From positions 1-54,186 of IMG/VR virus record IMGVR_UViG_3300022744_000034: 54,186 bases of DNA; one strand, written 5' to 3'. Both the position numbers and the translations under genes were made by a program. The notes under the pieces were generated by a model. The model was not told the DNA's origin, ran no database searches, and saw only the letters and a list, made by a program, of their open reading frames with translations. This DNA is from a virus. The number at the start of each line of letters is the position of its first letter. Positions within the stretch are counted from its first letter, which is position 1. This document shows positions 31,213-40,282 of the stretch, one piece after another.

Positions 31213-31620
31213 ATGGGAATCCTTGAAGCCAACGTTCGTTATTTTCCGTATGAAATGCCGAGCGTCCGATGGACGCAACAAAACTTCTGTGTTGACAAGA
31301 TCAAGATGAACTTGCTGTGGCTTGTCATGCCCGAGGTCGACGACCTCGTCACCCAGCCGTGGGCGGGCAACGACATCAGCCGCAGCATCGACACCTACCT
31401 ATACCGGGATCTGCGACGATCCCTGTCCGGCCCGCCGATCGAGTTCATGCGCGACTTCATGATGCTCGACAGCGACAGCCTGGAACTTACCGCGCCGTGG
31501 CCCTCAGACTACCTCAAGACCATGTGGGCGAGGGCGCGAGAGGCCAACGCGAGACTGATTGGCGAACTGGGCGTCAACGTTGTCCGCGTTGACTTCACGA
31601 CAGGCAGACGATTCGGATAA
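31213..31620 (+). CDS. Early protein, unknown
   Basis: 135 residues from ATG 31213 (TTTGGAGGAAC). Segment FMRDFMMLDSDSLELTAPWP and a helix before the C-terminus. No family recognised. Last gene before the replication block. Confidence 0.5.
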   Translation: MGILEANVRYFPYEMPSVRWTQQNFCVDKIKMNLLWLVMPEVDDLVTQPWAGNDISRSIDTYLYRDLRRSLSGPPIEFMRDFMMLDSDSLELTAPWPSDYLKTMWARAREANARLIGELGVNVVRVDFTTGRRFG

Positions 31621-31659
31621 AAAGAACTTACGCCGATAACTATAACAATAGGGCGCAAC

Positions 31660-33072
31660 ATGAACGCAGTTATTTCAGAGGTCGATAGCTACGACTTCGT
31701 CAGGAGCGAAGGAAAGTTTCCGATCGAGTTGTATCCATTTCAGCAGAAGTCCGTGCGTGAGTTGTCTGCACTAGATAGGCTGGCGCTCTACTTCGACGTA
31801 GGCACCGGCAAGACTTTAACAAGCCTTGCAATAGCAAAGTACAAGCTGATGACTGCCATGGTCGACACGGTACTTATTATCGTGCCGCCCGTCTTGCTGA
31901 CCAACTGGTCGAGAAACATTGCGCGCCTGCCGAACTCGACGCAGGTTGTGTATGCCGGTACGCCAGTTCAGCGCAAAAAACTGGACCTCGACAAGCAGTT
32001 TGTCATCGTCGGCATTCAGATTTTCAAGCGCGACTACAAGTACCTCGTTGATCATCTCGGCGACAAGGCTGTGTTTGGCATCGTCGACGAGGCGCAGATG
32101 CTGAAGAACCCCGGCTCCGACAACTTCAGGAAGGTCCGCGACTTCTTCGTGTCCAAGCAGTTGTGCCTGCTGACGGGGACGCCGATGTCCGTACCAGAAG
32201 ACGCCTACGCGCTCATTAAGTTGGTGTCGCCAAAGGTTTATGCGACGCAGTATCAATTTGAGTCCATTCACGTTACTGAGCGCGACTTCCTAAGTAACAA
32301 GCCAAAAGCCTATGGCAACCTAGATATGCTTACCCGCAACCTGATGTTGAATGCGCATCGGGTTCTTAAAGAGGACGTGCTCCACGATCTACCTGAACTC
32401 ACCTACACACCACTGTACTACGACCTTGACCCTGAACACCTGCGCCTATATCAGAAGCTCGCCGATGAGCAGATGGTCAAGCTGACCAATGGCGAGAAGA
32501 TCGACCTCACGAATGTCAGCGCGCTTTACCAGGCGCTGCAGCAGATCCCGAACAACGCCGAGCACTTCAGCGAAGGTAAGGTACAGAGCACGGTGCTGGA
32601 CCTGATCGACGAGGTGCTTGAAGAATTGAATGGGCGCAAACTCGTGATCTTCTGCCACTACAGAATGACGACTCAGCGGCTGCTCAAGCATCTGGAGCGG
32701 CTCAATGCTGTTGCTCTGTTCGGTGGTACGGCTTCGTCTGAACGTCAGAAGAACATCGACAGGTTTGTTGAAGACGCAAACTGTAAAGTCATTATCCTTC
32801 AACATAAGTCAGGAGGCGCTGGTATAGATTCGCTCCAGCATGTATGTCGCGACATTTTAATGGTGGAGTTGCCCTATCGTGCTGCTGACCTTCATCAAGC
32901 AGTTGCCCGCGTCCATCGTGCAGGGCAGAAGAACGGGGTCAACTGCCGGATCGCCATCGCGCAGAAGACCTTGCAGGTCCGGCTGTGGCAGTTCGTTCAG
33001 GACAACGACAGCCTGATTAACACGGTGATCCGAGGCCCGCAAGATATTCGGGACGCGATCGCTGGCCGGTAA
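31660..33072 (+). CDS. SNF2-type superfamily 2 helicase
   Basis: 470 residues. Q-like FPIELYPFQQKSV, Walker A FDVGTGKT at about 46-53, DEAQ box FGIVDEAQ, motif III LLTGTPM, then the second RecA domain with LVIFCHYRMTTQRLLKHL, SGGAGIDSLQ and the arginine-finger motif QAVARVHRAGQ. SNF2-like phage helicases remodel replication forks or displace proteins. Compact, without extra domains. It starts the replication block; ATAGGGCGCAAC precedes the ATG. Confidence 0.88.
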   Translation: MNAVISEVDSYDFVRSEGKFPIELYPFQQKSVRELSALDRLALYFDVGTGKTLTSLAIAKYKLMTAMVDTVLIIVPPVLLTNWSRNIARLPNSTQVVYAGTPVQRKKLDLDKQFVIVGIQIFKRDYKYLVDHLGDKAVFGIVDEAQMLKNPGSDNFRKVRDFFVSKQLCLLTGTPMSVPEDAYALIKLVSPKVYATQYQFESIHVTERDFLSNKPKAYGNLDMLTRNLMLNAHRVLKEDVLHDLPELTYTPLYYDLDPEHLRLYQKLADEQMVKLTNGEKIDLTNVSALYQALQQIPNNAEHFSEGKVQSTVLDLIDEVLEELNGRKLVIFCHYRMTTQRLLKHLERLNAVALFGGTASSERQKNIDRFVEDANCKVIILQHKSGGAGIDSLQHVCRDILMVELPYRAADLHQAVARVHRAGQKNGVNCRIAIAQKTLQVRLWQFVQDNDSLINTVIRGPQDIRDAIAGR

Positions 33073-33180
33073 GGTTGCCACAACCAGCAGCACGCTCAAG
33101 TTTCAAGAACATCAATTTGCGGAGACCCGTGGCGTTGGGTTACGCTCGACCGCCTGCCAGAATAATAAGGATAAAAGGCC

Positions 33181-36111
33181 GTGTTCTTTTTTGTACAGCC
33201 GACCGGCGGAAGTACCGTCTGGGAATGCGCCCTGGCGTCCGAGCGGGACCGGATTGTCAGTGAGTTAAAGCCCGAGTTTGTGACTGTCCTCGACGTGGAC
33301 AACAGTTTTACCCAGCCGTTGACGGCTGAAGAACAGCAGGCGGTCAAGTATCGGGCGCCGTATGGGTTCTACACGGACTTCGACGGCGACCTTGACGAGG
33401 TCCTGAACCAGGCTCGTGTCTTCCTGCTGAAGCTGGAAAAGGAGCACGGCTTCGACAAGAGTCAGGCGCGTCTGTGGTTCACGGGTGGGCGCGGGGTTCA
33501 TATCGAGATCCCGATCGAGTGTTTCGTGGCGAAGGTGCCGCCTGCCGGCATCGCAATGTTGCCCGCGATCTTCAAAGAGATGGCGATGTCAACATACGTT
33601 GACACACTCGACATGCGTATTTTTTCCGCAAAAAAAGGGCGACAGTGGCGGGTACCTAACGTCAAGCGTGACAACGGTCTGTACAAGGTTCAGGTCACGC
33701 TCAACGAGTTCATGACGGCGTCGGTCGAAGATTACAAATCGATCTGCTCTGCGCCACGGGCTGCGCTGCCGATTACGCCGCCGACCTGCAATGCGAAGTT
33801 GAGCTTGCTGTTCACCCTCGCAAGAGAAAAGGTCGACCTCGCGCTCAAGCGCAGGAAGGCGAAGAAGACCAGCAACGAGCACGTGCAACGGTTTGAAGGC
33901 AAGTGGCCGGACTCGTTCCGTCTGCTGCTCACGGGCGAGGGCGTGCGCGAGACCGTGGGCTGGAACCAGATCGCGATGCAGGTTGCGTCCTTCGGTCTCG
34001 CACTGGGCAAGTCGGAACAGGAGATCATCGACGATGCCAAGGGGCTGATCGATACCCACAGCGGGGACAGCGACCGCTACGGCAGCCCGCGCAAGCGCGA
34101 GCGAGAACTGCGTAACCAGATCCGCTACCAGGACGAAAACCCAGGGTACGAATTTTCCATCGGCGGCATCAAGAGCCTGTTCGCGAAGGGCGCCTACGCG
34201 GAAGACCTTGACTGGTCGGGTGTCGAAACTGCTGAGGCTGACGAAGATGGTGAGCCGGATGAGGGCGACGAGGGTGACGATAGTGCTGAGCCGCTGACGG
34301 ATGAGGAAGCCGAGGCCGAGCGGGCGGCACTGCGGGAGGCGATCAAGAAAGCCACGCAGGAGACGCTGGAGCGCCTTGCCGTAACGTACTCCAGGCAAGG
34401 CGTATTCATGAAGACCGAGAACGGCCCGGTCAAGGTGAGTTCGGCAGGCTTCGCCAAGCCGGTGCGGCTGGGCAAATTGTCTGACGGCAGCAGTATCGGG
34501 TACGAGGTCGAGGTCATTGTCGACGGCCTGAGCCATGGGCGGCGCATCCTGCCGATGGCGTCGATGACCTCGAAGGCGTCTTTTCAATCGTGGCTGTCGA
34601 CATTTGGAACATCCATTTCCGCACCCGACACCGTGGTCCCGCAACTAACGGACCTTTTTAGAATCAGAACACGCGGAGCCATCATGATTACCGTATCGCG
34701 CGAGGGAGTTGATGTGATCACGCCCCCGACCACGCCGGAGTCTAGAACTCAGCGCCCAACCGAGATCATCTTTTCATCGTCGGACAAGGTCCTGAGCCTT
34801 AACGGGACCCAACTTCGTTTCCGTGGGATGAACGACCCGGACGGCGCGTTCAAATCCGACCTTTGGTCGTCACCGTCACTGGAAGACACTGACGAGACAC
34901 GGGAGTTTTTCGACAATTTGTGGGAGATCAATGACCGCGTCACGCTCGGGAAAATGGTCGGCTGGTTTACCGCCTGCTTCATGTGCCAGCCGATCCGTGA
35001 AGCCTACAAACAGTTCCCGATCATGCAGGTGTGGGGTCAGGCCGGCTCAGGAAAGTCGAAGACAACCGAGTTGTTCAACCACATGCACTACTGGCGCCAC
35101 GACCCGAAGAAACTCTCGGCCACGGGATCGACCTTCTTCCCAATCATGGCGGCGGTCACGCAGTCGGCCAGCATCCCGGTGCTGTTCGACGAGTACAAGC
35201 CGCGTGAGATGAGCAAGCACAACAAGGATCTACTATCGAACATTTTCCGCAACAACTATGAGGGCGGGCAGATCGAGCGTGGCTCGTTGACCAAGGACGC
35301 GGGCAATAAGGAGGTCGTGATCAACAGCTATTCCAACGTCGCCCCCGTAGGCTTCATCGGCGAAGCGATCGAGTCACAGACTGCCATCCTTGAGCGTTCG
35401 GTATCCGTGCCGTTCTCGAAGGCGAGCCGGGCGGGGCGCGGCAAGCATTTCGCCTATGTGTTTGCGCGGCGTCGTGCTGGGCCGTTGTCGCAGTTGGGCA
35501 AGTCCCTGGCACAGGCCGTGATGTCGTCCGATGTGCGCTCAATTGCCGCGACGGTCGAGCACTATCAGGAGCAACTTCGCACCCGCGTCGGCGACGCGGT
35601 CAGTGACGACATCGAGCGCCCGATCTTCAACCTGTCCGTTGTGCTGGCAGGCCACGACCTGCTGAAGCAGGTTCTGTCTTCCGTGTTCGGCGACCGCTAC
35701 GACGACAAAGTTGATGCGATGAAGGAGGCGTTGCTCGGCACGGTCGGCCACCTTGTTGTGATGACGATGTCGGAAGCGGCCAAGGTCCTTGACGTCATGG
35801 CTCAACTGAGTCGTGAGCGGGACATTCAGTACAAGCTGGAGAAGAACGTCGAGTTCTACACCGACGAGGTCAACGTCGATATCAAGCTGAAACTGGCGTT
35901 TGCGAAGTACGTCCGCTACAGGAAGTCACTCGGCATGGAGGTTCTGTTCGATAACGAGGACGCCTTCATCGCTGGCATGCGGTCTTACGCAGGTGTCGTG
36001 AGCCTTGACTGCATGGACTCGCCGATACGCAAGACGCCGTTCGAGAAGATTTTCCGTTTCTCATGCGCTCATATGAGCAAGGAGGGGATTGAATCGTTTT
36101 TCGATATGTAA
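33181..36111 (+). CDS. Primase-helicase fusion (AEP-like primase and AAA-type helicase)
   Basis: 976 residues from GTG 33181 (AAGGATAAAAGGCC upstream). N-terminal part has archaeo-eukaryotic primase features: YTDFDGD near residue 65, WFTGGRGVHIEIP near 98, and DMRIFSAKKGRQWRVPN near 144. An acidic linker (EADEDGEPDEGDEGDD) follows near 350. The C-terminal part is an ATPase: IMQVWGQAGSGKSKTTE (Walker A near 618), VLFDEYKPREM (Walker B near 667) and an arginine-containing NAPVGFIGEAIES-like sensor. The single protein would lay primers and unwind DNA at the fork, standing in for separate DnaB and DnaG. Next comes a putative ssDNA-binding protein. Confidence 0.8.
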   Translation: MFFFVQPTGGSTVWECALASERDRIVSELKPEFVTVLDVDNSFTQPLTAEEQQAVKYRAPYGFYTDFDGDLDEVLNQARVFLLKLEKEHGFDKSQARLWFTGGRGVHIEIPIECFVAKVPPAGIAMLPAIFKEMAMSTYVDTLDMRIFSAKKGRQWRVPNVKRDNGLYKVQVTLNEFMTASVEDYKSICSAPRAALPITPPTCNAKLSLLFTLAREKVDLALKRRKAKKTSNEHVQRFEGKWPDSFRLLLTGEGVRETVGWNQIAMQVASFGLALGKSEQEIIDDAKGLIDTHSGDSDRYGSPRKRERELRNQIRYQDENPGYEFSIGGIKSLFAKGAYAEDLDWSGVETAEADEDGEPDEGDEGDDSAEPLTDEEAEAERAALREAIKKATQETLERLAVTYSRQGVFMKTENGPVKVSSAGFAKPVRLGKLSDGSSIGYEVEVIVDGLSHGRRILPMASMTSKASFQSWLSTFGTSISAPDTVVPQLTDLFRIRTRGAIMITVSREGVDVITPPTTPESRTQRPTEIIFSSSDKVLSLNGTQLRFRGMNDPDGAFKSDLWSSPSLEDTDETREFFDNLWEINDRVTLGKMVGWFTACFMCQPIREAYKQFPIMQVWGQAGSGKSKTTELFNHMHYWRHDPKKLSATGSTFFPIMAAVTQSASIPVLFDEYKPREMSKHNKDLLSNIFRNNYEGGQIERGSLTKDAGNKEVVINSYSNVAPVGFIGEAIESQTAILERSVSVPFSKASRAGRGKHFAYVFARRRAGPLSQLGKSLAQAVMSSDVRSIAATVEHYQEQLRTRVGDAVSDDIERPIFNLSVVLAGHDLLKQVLSSVFGDRYDDKVDAMKEALLGTVGHLVVMTMSEAAKVLDVMAQLSRERDIQYKLEKNVEFYTDEVNVDIKLKLAFAKYVRYRKSLGMEVLFDNEDAFIAGMRSYAGVVSLDCMDSPIRKTPFEKIFRFSCAHMSKEGIESFFDM

Positions 36112-36161
36112 GAAAGCAAAAGATGTTGCCAAACTTCAGGGTTTGGTCTACATTACGAATC

Positions 36162-36185
36162 AAGGGCCAGCGTGATCTGGCCCTT
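36162..36185 (+). terminator. Perfect hairpin downstream of the primase-helicase gene
   Basis: AAGGGCCAG-CGTGAT-CTGGCCCTT followed by GTC. Terminator-like stem without a long T tract, in the 120-base gap before the next gene. Confidence 0.45.
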
Positions 36186-36231
36186 GTCACCGGCAGAAAT
36201 TGCCAACCCACACTCAAGAGTGAATACGAAA

Positions 36232-36969
36232 ATGGCCCTCAAAGACATGCAAGCTGACAACACCCTTTCCGCTTCCGCCCCCGCCTTCGAAACCGAGGAT
36301 GAAATCATGACCGCACCTGCTGCCGAAACCACTGCTGTTGCCCCTGTTGCTGCCACCGCTGTTGCTGCACCTTCCGCAGCCAAGTTCAAGATGGCGTTCG
36401 CCGACCTGCAGAACGCCTTCCCTGAAGACGCCGTCGTCGGCCTGTCGCTGGCCGTCCCCCGCATCAAGGCTGAGCAGGGTTCTGCGTACATCGCGGATAA
36501 GAGTCTGGGCGAGAAGTTCAAGATCGAGGTCGAAAGCTGGAACCACCGCACTCTCGTCAGTGCTGGACTGGACTCGAAGGACCCTGGCTATCAAGAGTCG
36601 ATGGAGTACCTGCGCACGTCCTACGATGGCAAGACGATTCATGGCGATGGCCAGACGATTGACGAGTACATCGAGTTCCTGAAGTCGCTCAGCTACACGA
36701 AGGCGCGCTCGTCGAAGTACATCGATCTGTTCGGCTTCCTGACCTGGACTGCGAAGGACGGCGCGGTTGATCCCGAAAAGCGCGAACTGTGTCTCGTGCA
36801 GTTGTCGCAGACCTCGGCCGGAAACTTCGCTGCCTTCTGCACCACGCAAGGTTTGCTGCAGTCGAAGGGTCTGTCGAAGGGTGGCTCGAACGTGATCGAG
36901 ATTCAGGCGGTTGCTCGCTCAAAAGGGGCGATGAAGTATAGTAATTTCGCCTTCGCCGCAGCCAAGTAA
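36232..36969 (+). CDS. Replication-block protein, putative ssDNA-binding
   Basis: 245 residues from ATG 36232; the frame opens earlier without a ribosome site. A low-complexity Ala/Thr/Pro arm (about 25-50), then a compact domain (FADLQNAFPEDAVVGLSLAV, EKFKIEVESWNHRTLVSAGL) and a tail with VIEIQAVARSKGAMKYSNFA. Its place between primase-helicase and exonuclease or polymerase suggests a single-strand binding role. No OB-fold signature could be confirmed by eye, so this is a positional guess. Confidence 0.5.
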   Translation: MALKDMQADNTLSASAPAFETEDEIMTAPAAETTAVAPVAATAVAAPSAAKFKMAFADLQNAFPEDAVVGLSLAVPRIKAEQGSAYIADKSLGEKFKIEVESWNHRTLVSAGLDSKDPGYQESMEYLRTSYDGKTIHGDGQTIDEYIEFLKSLSYTKARSSKYIDLFGFLTWTAKDGAVDPEKRELCLVQLSQTSAGNFAAFCTTQGLLQSKGLSKGGSNVIEIQAVARSKGAMKYSNFAFAAAK

Positions 36970-37012
36970 TCTTCGCCGCCAGCCGGAGGCGGTAGTGTCC
37001 GGCGCCCATGTA

Positions 37013-37228
37013 ACTGCGGAGCTTTCGCGCAGACCCTGAAGGGCAAAGACATCAGGGGGTGTCTCCAACCGCTCGTCACGGACTGAAAGCGCGACGATAT
37101 AACGCCGACCCAGAACACCTTCGGGTGTGGAGCACTGCAACTGAGCAGTCGGACTATGGGTTCACGGGGTCCTCGGCGTAGCGGTCGAGGACCCAGACTA
37201 AGGCGTCTTCAGCGGGCGTCTTAGTCTG
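37013..37228 (+). ncRNA. Structured leader upstream of the second HNH gene
   Basis: No frame fits this 290-base gap (36970-37260). Stems stack closely: CTGCG/CGCAG (37014-37032), GACA/TGTC (37048-37063), ACACC-TTCG-GGTGT near 37115, ACTGC/GCAGT near 37134, GGGTCCTC/GAGGACCC (37167-37194) and a 14-bp hairpin from CAGACTAAG (37194) to CTTAGTCTG (37228). ACCC/GGGT encloses two of them. It may be a group I intron relic linked to the HNH gene or an independent RNA. Confidence 0.45.
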
Positions 37229-37260
37229 GGCAAAGTTGTCAAAATAATAAGAAGAACTAA

Positions 37261-37920
37261 ATGTCGCACATCAGAGCCAAAACAAAATCCAAAATTGGAA
37301 GGAAGTTCAACAGACTGACGTTTGAGTCTGTTGCATGGAATGACACAACTGAAAGTGCGATCGGCACTTTCAGTTGCGATTGTGGGAACACATATACGGG
37401 GAACCCCTATAGCGTGTTCACTGGCAACACTAAATCCTGTGGGTGCCTAGCTAGAGACATTCTGAATGCTAGGAATCACAAGCACGGCATGGCAAGATCG
37501 AAGATATATCAAATCTGGGCGGACATGGTCGCTAGATGTGTAAGACCTACCCACAAGAGATGGTCTGACTATGGCGGCCGGGGTATCACCGTAAGTGAAG
37601 ACTGGCTTAACTTTGAGGCTTTTTACCGAGACATGGGTGATCGCCCGCACGGGTGTAGCCTGGATAGGGTGGACAACAATCTGGGGTATTCTGCATCTAA
37701 TTGCAGATGGGCTACAAGCCATGAGCAAGCAACCAACAAGCGGAACAATAGATACTTAGAGGCGTTTGGTTTCAGCCTACCAATTACATGGTGGGGCCAA
37801 CTGATTGGCATGGGCTCGTCAGACCTTGGGCGCAAACTTAAGTCTGATCTCAGCCTAGAAGACATCGTGGTGGCACGAGTCGGCTTGGCCGGGGCCGAGT
37901 ATATTTGGAGTCATTCATGA
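37261..37920 (+). CDS. HNH homing endonuclease (copy 2)
   Basis: 219 residues from ATG 37261. Same plan as 10108-10773: FSCDCGNTYTG and KSCGCLARD zinc-type part, YGGRGITVSEDW, YRDMGDRPHGCSLDRVDNN, GYSASNCRWATSHEQATNKR, then an arm with FGFSLPITWWGQL. It lies between the putative ssDNA-binding gene and the exonuclease gene, same direction, behind a structured leader. Stop overlaps the next start. Confidence 0.85.
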   Translation: MSHIRAKTKSKIGRKFNRLTFESVAWNDTTESAIGTFSCDCGNTYTGNPYSVFTGNTKSCGCLARDILNARNHKHGMARSKIYQIWADMVARCVRPTHKRWSDYGGRGITVSEDWLNFEAFYRDMGDRPHGCSLDRVDNNLGYSASNCRWATSHEQATNKRNNRYLEAFGFSLPITWWGQLIGMGSSDLGRKLKSDLSLEDIVVARVGLAGAEYIWSHS

Positions 37921-38603
37921 GAAATCAATGGCTCTATGCCGACGTTGAAACCACTGGAGTTACGCAGGGCTCTGGAGTTGTTGAAGTTGCGTGGATACTC
38001 GTTGATGACTATCTGGTTGTACATGATAAGGGCCACAGCATCATCGACCCCGAGATGCCTATTCCACCAGAATCCAGCGCGGTTCACGGCCTAACAAGCA
38101 GGGACGTAGTCGGTGCTCCGACCCTTGACGAGTATTTTTCTATCGTGCTAGGCGGCATCTTTAGTGCGTGCGATGTTATTTTTTGCGCGTACAACAGCCC
38201 GTTTGATTACAGGTTTTTGCACCAATACCTGCCAGACTGGACTCCGCAAATGGATCTCCTTCGCCTTGCGCGGAGGATATACCCAACGGCGCCTAACCAT
38301 AAACTCTCAACAATGGTTTACTTCCTTGATCTAAATGTGGACAAGGGAAGATTTCACTCAGCCGATGGTGACGTGAGTGTTCTTCTGGACATGACAAAAC
38401 GAATGTCCGACGACACGGGCCGCAGCCTGTACGAGTTGTTCGAATTGGCCAATGCGCCGGTCGAGCACTTAACCATGCCATTCGGCAAGCACCTTGGCCT
38501 GCCGCTGAAGGATGTCCCTCCGCACTACGTCAAGTGGTTCATGACCAAGGCTGAGAACCCGGACCCGGACCTTGTCCGAGCCTTCAAGAAACTGGGTTAC
38601 TGA
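37917..38603 (+). CDS. DnaQ-like 3'-5' exonuclease with a DUF3820-like tail
   Basis: 228 residues from ATG 37917 (GGAG 9 bases upstream, ATGA overlap). DEDDh set: LYADVETTG (Asp/Glu), a VHGLT segment, AYNSPFDYRFL, and GRFHSADGDV with the His. The last 50 residues (MPFGKHLGLPLKDVPPHYVK, LVRAFKKLGY) resemble DUF3820, often joined to such exonucleases. Likely proofreading, end processing or host DNA breakdown. Confidence 0.85.
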   Translation: MRNQWLYADVETTGVTQGSGVVEVAWILVDDYLVVHDKGHSIIDPEMPIPPESSAVHGLTSRDVVGAPTLDEYFSIVLGGIFSACDVIFCAYNSPFDYRFLHQYLPDWTPQMDLLRLARRIYPTAPNHKLSTMVYFLDLNVDKGRFHSADGDVSVLLDMTKRMSDDTGRSLYELFELANAPVEHLTMPFGKHLGLPLKDVPPHYVKWFMTKAENPDPDLVRAFKKLGY

Positions 38604-38677
38604 CCCGAACCTCTGCGGCGGCAAGCGGGTGTCGCAGGGGCCAACTATCCCGCTGACAACAATAAGAAGGAAAAATC

Positions 38678-38950
38678 ATGTCTGCTATCACTCTGTATCG
38701 CGCCACCGACGGTTTCCTGTTCGAGACCGAAGGCGAGCAACTGGCACATGAGGCCCTGCTGGAAAACAAGGCCCGCATCGACGCTTTCGTTGATCGTCAC
38801 TTCCCGATCCCGGAACCCGAACTGCTGTTCAACGAAGACGGTTCGCCGAAGCTGAACGAGAAGGGCGAGCAGGAGAAGAAGGTCAAGCAGGCGGCGGGTC
38901 GCGGCCCGGTGCGTAAGGCGATCGCACTCTGGATCGCTGAAAACGCCTGA
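38678..38950 (+). CDS. Small replication-block protein, unknown
   Basis: 90 residues: SAITLYRATDGFLFETEGEQ, a Lys/Glu-rich segment (EKGEQEKKVKQAAGRGPVRK). AATAAGAAGGAAAAATC before ATG. No function known; the terminal motif KAIALWIAEN is helical. Confidence 0.5.
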   Translation: MSAITLYRATDGFLFETEGEQLAHEALLENKARIDAFVDRHFPIPEPELLFNEDGSPKLNEKGEQEKKVKQAAGRGPVRKAIALWIAENA

Positions 38951-38975
38951 CACTTCAGCGCTTAATCAGAACACG

Positions 38976-38999
38976 GACCCCGTCATTGACGGGGTCTTT
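38976..38999 (+). terminator. Hairpin before the methyltransferase gene
   Basis: GACCCCGTC-ATT-GACGGGGTC followed by TTTA. Likely ends the upstream message or meters entry into the methyltransferase gene. Confidence 0.6.
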
Positions 39000-39022
39000 A
39001 CTTGGCCTACTTCAAAGACAAG

Positions 39023-39922
39023 ATGAGCGCCTACTACAACGAGATTGACCCGTTCGCTGCGCAGTGGCTGAGAAACCTCATCTCGGCCGGACTGATTGCG
39101 CCGGGCGAGGTCGATACGCGGAGCATTGAAGATGTCAGACCTGACGACCTACGAGGATTCACCCAATGTCACTTCTTCGCCGGAATCGGCGTCTGGTCTC
39201 ACGCCCTACGACAGGCGGGATGGCCGGATAGCAAACCCGCCTGGACCGGATCATGCCCGTGCCAACCTTTCAGCACGGCAGGCAAAGCAGGCGGGTTTGA
39301 TGATGAGCGGCACCTGTGGCCTGCCTTCTTCCACCTCATCTCGGAGTGCAGACCTCGCGTCGTGTTTGGCGAGCAGGTTGCAAGCGCGGACGGCCTCGGC
39401 TGGTTCGACCTTGTACAGACTGACCTGGAAAACGAGGGTTACACCGCAGCAGCGATCGATCTTTGCGCTGCGGGCGTCGGTGCCCCGCACATCCGCCAAC
39501 GCCTCTACTGGGTGGGTCACGCCGACGACGAGGGATTGGAAGGATACGCCGGGGATGGCGACAGCGAGCCGCAACCCCGATGGCACTATCAGGCGGAGGC
39601 TGGACCAGTTACCGCGTCAGGCGTTTCAGTGGGCAGGGCGGGTCACTCCGACAGCAACAGATTCGAAGAGAGGTTGCAAACCCCCGAGGCCGCACGACAA
39701 GGACGTACCGCTGACGCAGATGGCCGGACTTCTGGATTCTGGGCAGATGCCGACTGGCTGCCCTTCCTCGATGGAAAGTGGCGTCCTGTTGAATCCGGGA
39801 CTTTCCCGGTGGCTTATGGGTCTCCCGGAAGCGTGGGACGACTGCACGCCTACGGCAACGCCCTCGTAGCGCCACTCGCCACAGAGTTCATTACAGCATT
39901 CATGCAAACACAAGGAGCATAA
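39023..39922 (+). CDS. DNA cytosine-C5 methyltransferase
   Basis: 299 residues from ATG 39023 (TTG 39002 is in frame and possible). Motifs: IDPFAAQWLRNLI opening, FFAGIGVWSHALR (AdoMet site), SCPCQPFS (the PC motif with catalytic Cys), VVFGEQVASADGLGW (ENV-like), GVGAPHIRQRLYWVG (the RQR-type motif), then a region with a lowered complexity and RLHAYGNALVAPLATEFI (motif X). The variable target-recognition stretch is short. It would protect phage DNA from host restriction. A second frame inside it codes another protein (39132-39869). Confidence 0.88.
   Translation: MSAYYNEIDPFAAQWLRNLISAGLIAPGEVDTRSIEDVRPDDLRGFTQCHFFAGIGVWSHALRQAGWPDSKPAWTGSCPCQPFSTAGKAGGFDDERHLWPAFFHLISECRPRVVFGEQVASADGLGWFDLVQTDLENEGYTAAAIDLCAAGVGAPHIRQRLYWVGHADDEGLEGYAGDGDSEPQPRWHYQAEAGPVTASGVSVGRAGHSDSNRFEERLQTPEAARQGRTADADGRTSGFWADADWLPFLDGKWRPVESGTFPVAYGSPGSVGRLHAYGNALVAPLATEFITAFMQTQGA
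39132..39869 (+). CDS. Nested overlapping gene inside the methyltransferase gene
   Basis: About 245 residues from ATG 39132 on the same strand, a different frame. The text is not random: MSDLTTYEDSPNVTSSPESA opening, FALRASVPRTSANASTGWVT, PTTRDWKD and a closing LNPGLSRWLMGLPEAWDDCT. These match a family of phage proteins known next to or over methyltransferase genes (SGWPTPTARDW, NPALSRWLMGYP types). The whole gene lies within 39023-39922. Function unknown; Ser/Thr-rich. Recognition is from memory of such proteins, not from a search. Confidence 0.55.
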   Translation: MSDLTTYEDSPNVTSSPESASGLTPYDRRDGRIANPPGPDHARANLSARQAKQAGLMMSGTCGLPSSTSSRSADLASCLASRLQARTASAGSTLYRLTWKTRVTPQQRSIFALRASVPRTSANASTGWVTPTTRDWKDTPGMATASRNPDGTIRRRLDQLPRQAFQWAGRVTPTATDSKRGCKPPRPHDKDVPLTQMAGLLDSGQMPTGCPSSMESGVLLNPGLSRWLMGLPEAWDDCTPTATPS

Positions 39923-39925
39923 CGG

Positions 39926-40282
39926 ATGGATATCAGCACCTACGAGATCAAGACGGCGGGCCTTCTCAAGAACCTAGACACGCCGACGGACGACCTTGCG
40001 CACATGGCAATGGGCTTGGCCGGGGAGGCGGGCGAGGTCCTTGACGAAGTCAAGAAGCATTTTGCCTACGGCCGGCAACTCAACCGCGACAAGGTAATCG
40101 AGGAACTTGGCGACTGCATGTTTTATGCCAATGGGCTGTGCCAATTTCTCGACCTGAGCCTGGGAGATGTGCTTGACATCAACATCAAGAAACTCGAAGC
40201 TCGCTATCCCGACTTGAGGTTCGATGCCGAGCGGGCCAACAATCGGGACGTGGTTGCTGAGGCGGCCGCGATGAAGCGATGA
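39926..40282 (+). CDS. MazG-like nucleotide pyrophosphohydrolase
   Basis: 118 residues. LAHMAMGLAGEAGEVLDEVKKH holds the EAGE-x-x-DE motif, and VIEELGDCMFYANGLCQFLD the EELGD motif of the all-alpha NTP pyrophosphatase fold. It would hydrolyse (d)NTPs to monophosphates or lower ppGpp-type alarms. Fits the nearby dNMP kinase, dCMP deaminase and ThyX genes. Overlaps the next gene by four bases. Confidence 0.85.
   Translation: MDISTYEIKTAGLLKNLDTPTDDLAHMAMGLAGEAGEVLDEVKKHFAYGRQLNRDKVIEELGDCMFYANGLCQFLDLSLGDVLDINIKKLEARYPDLRFDAERANNRDVVAEAAAMKR

Noticed and set aside
37092-37106. GATATAA near the second HNH gene as a group I intron core element
   Set aside because: The partner sequences (GACUA-type and AGUC pairing) could not be placed in the correct order.
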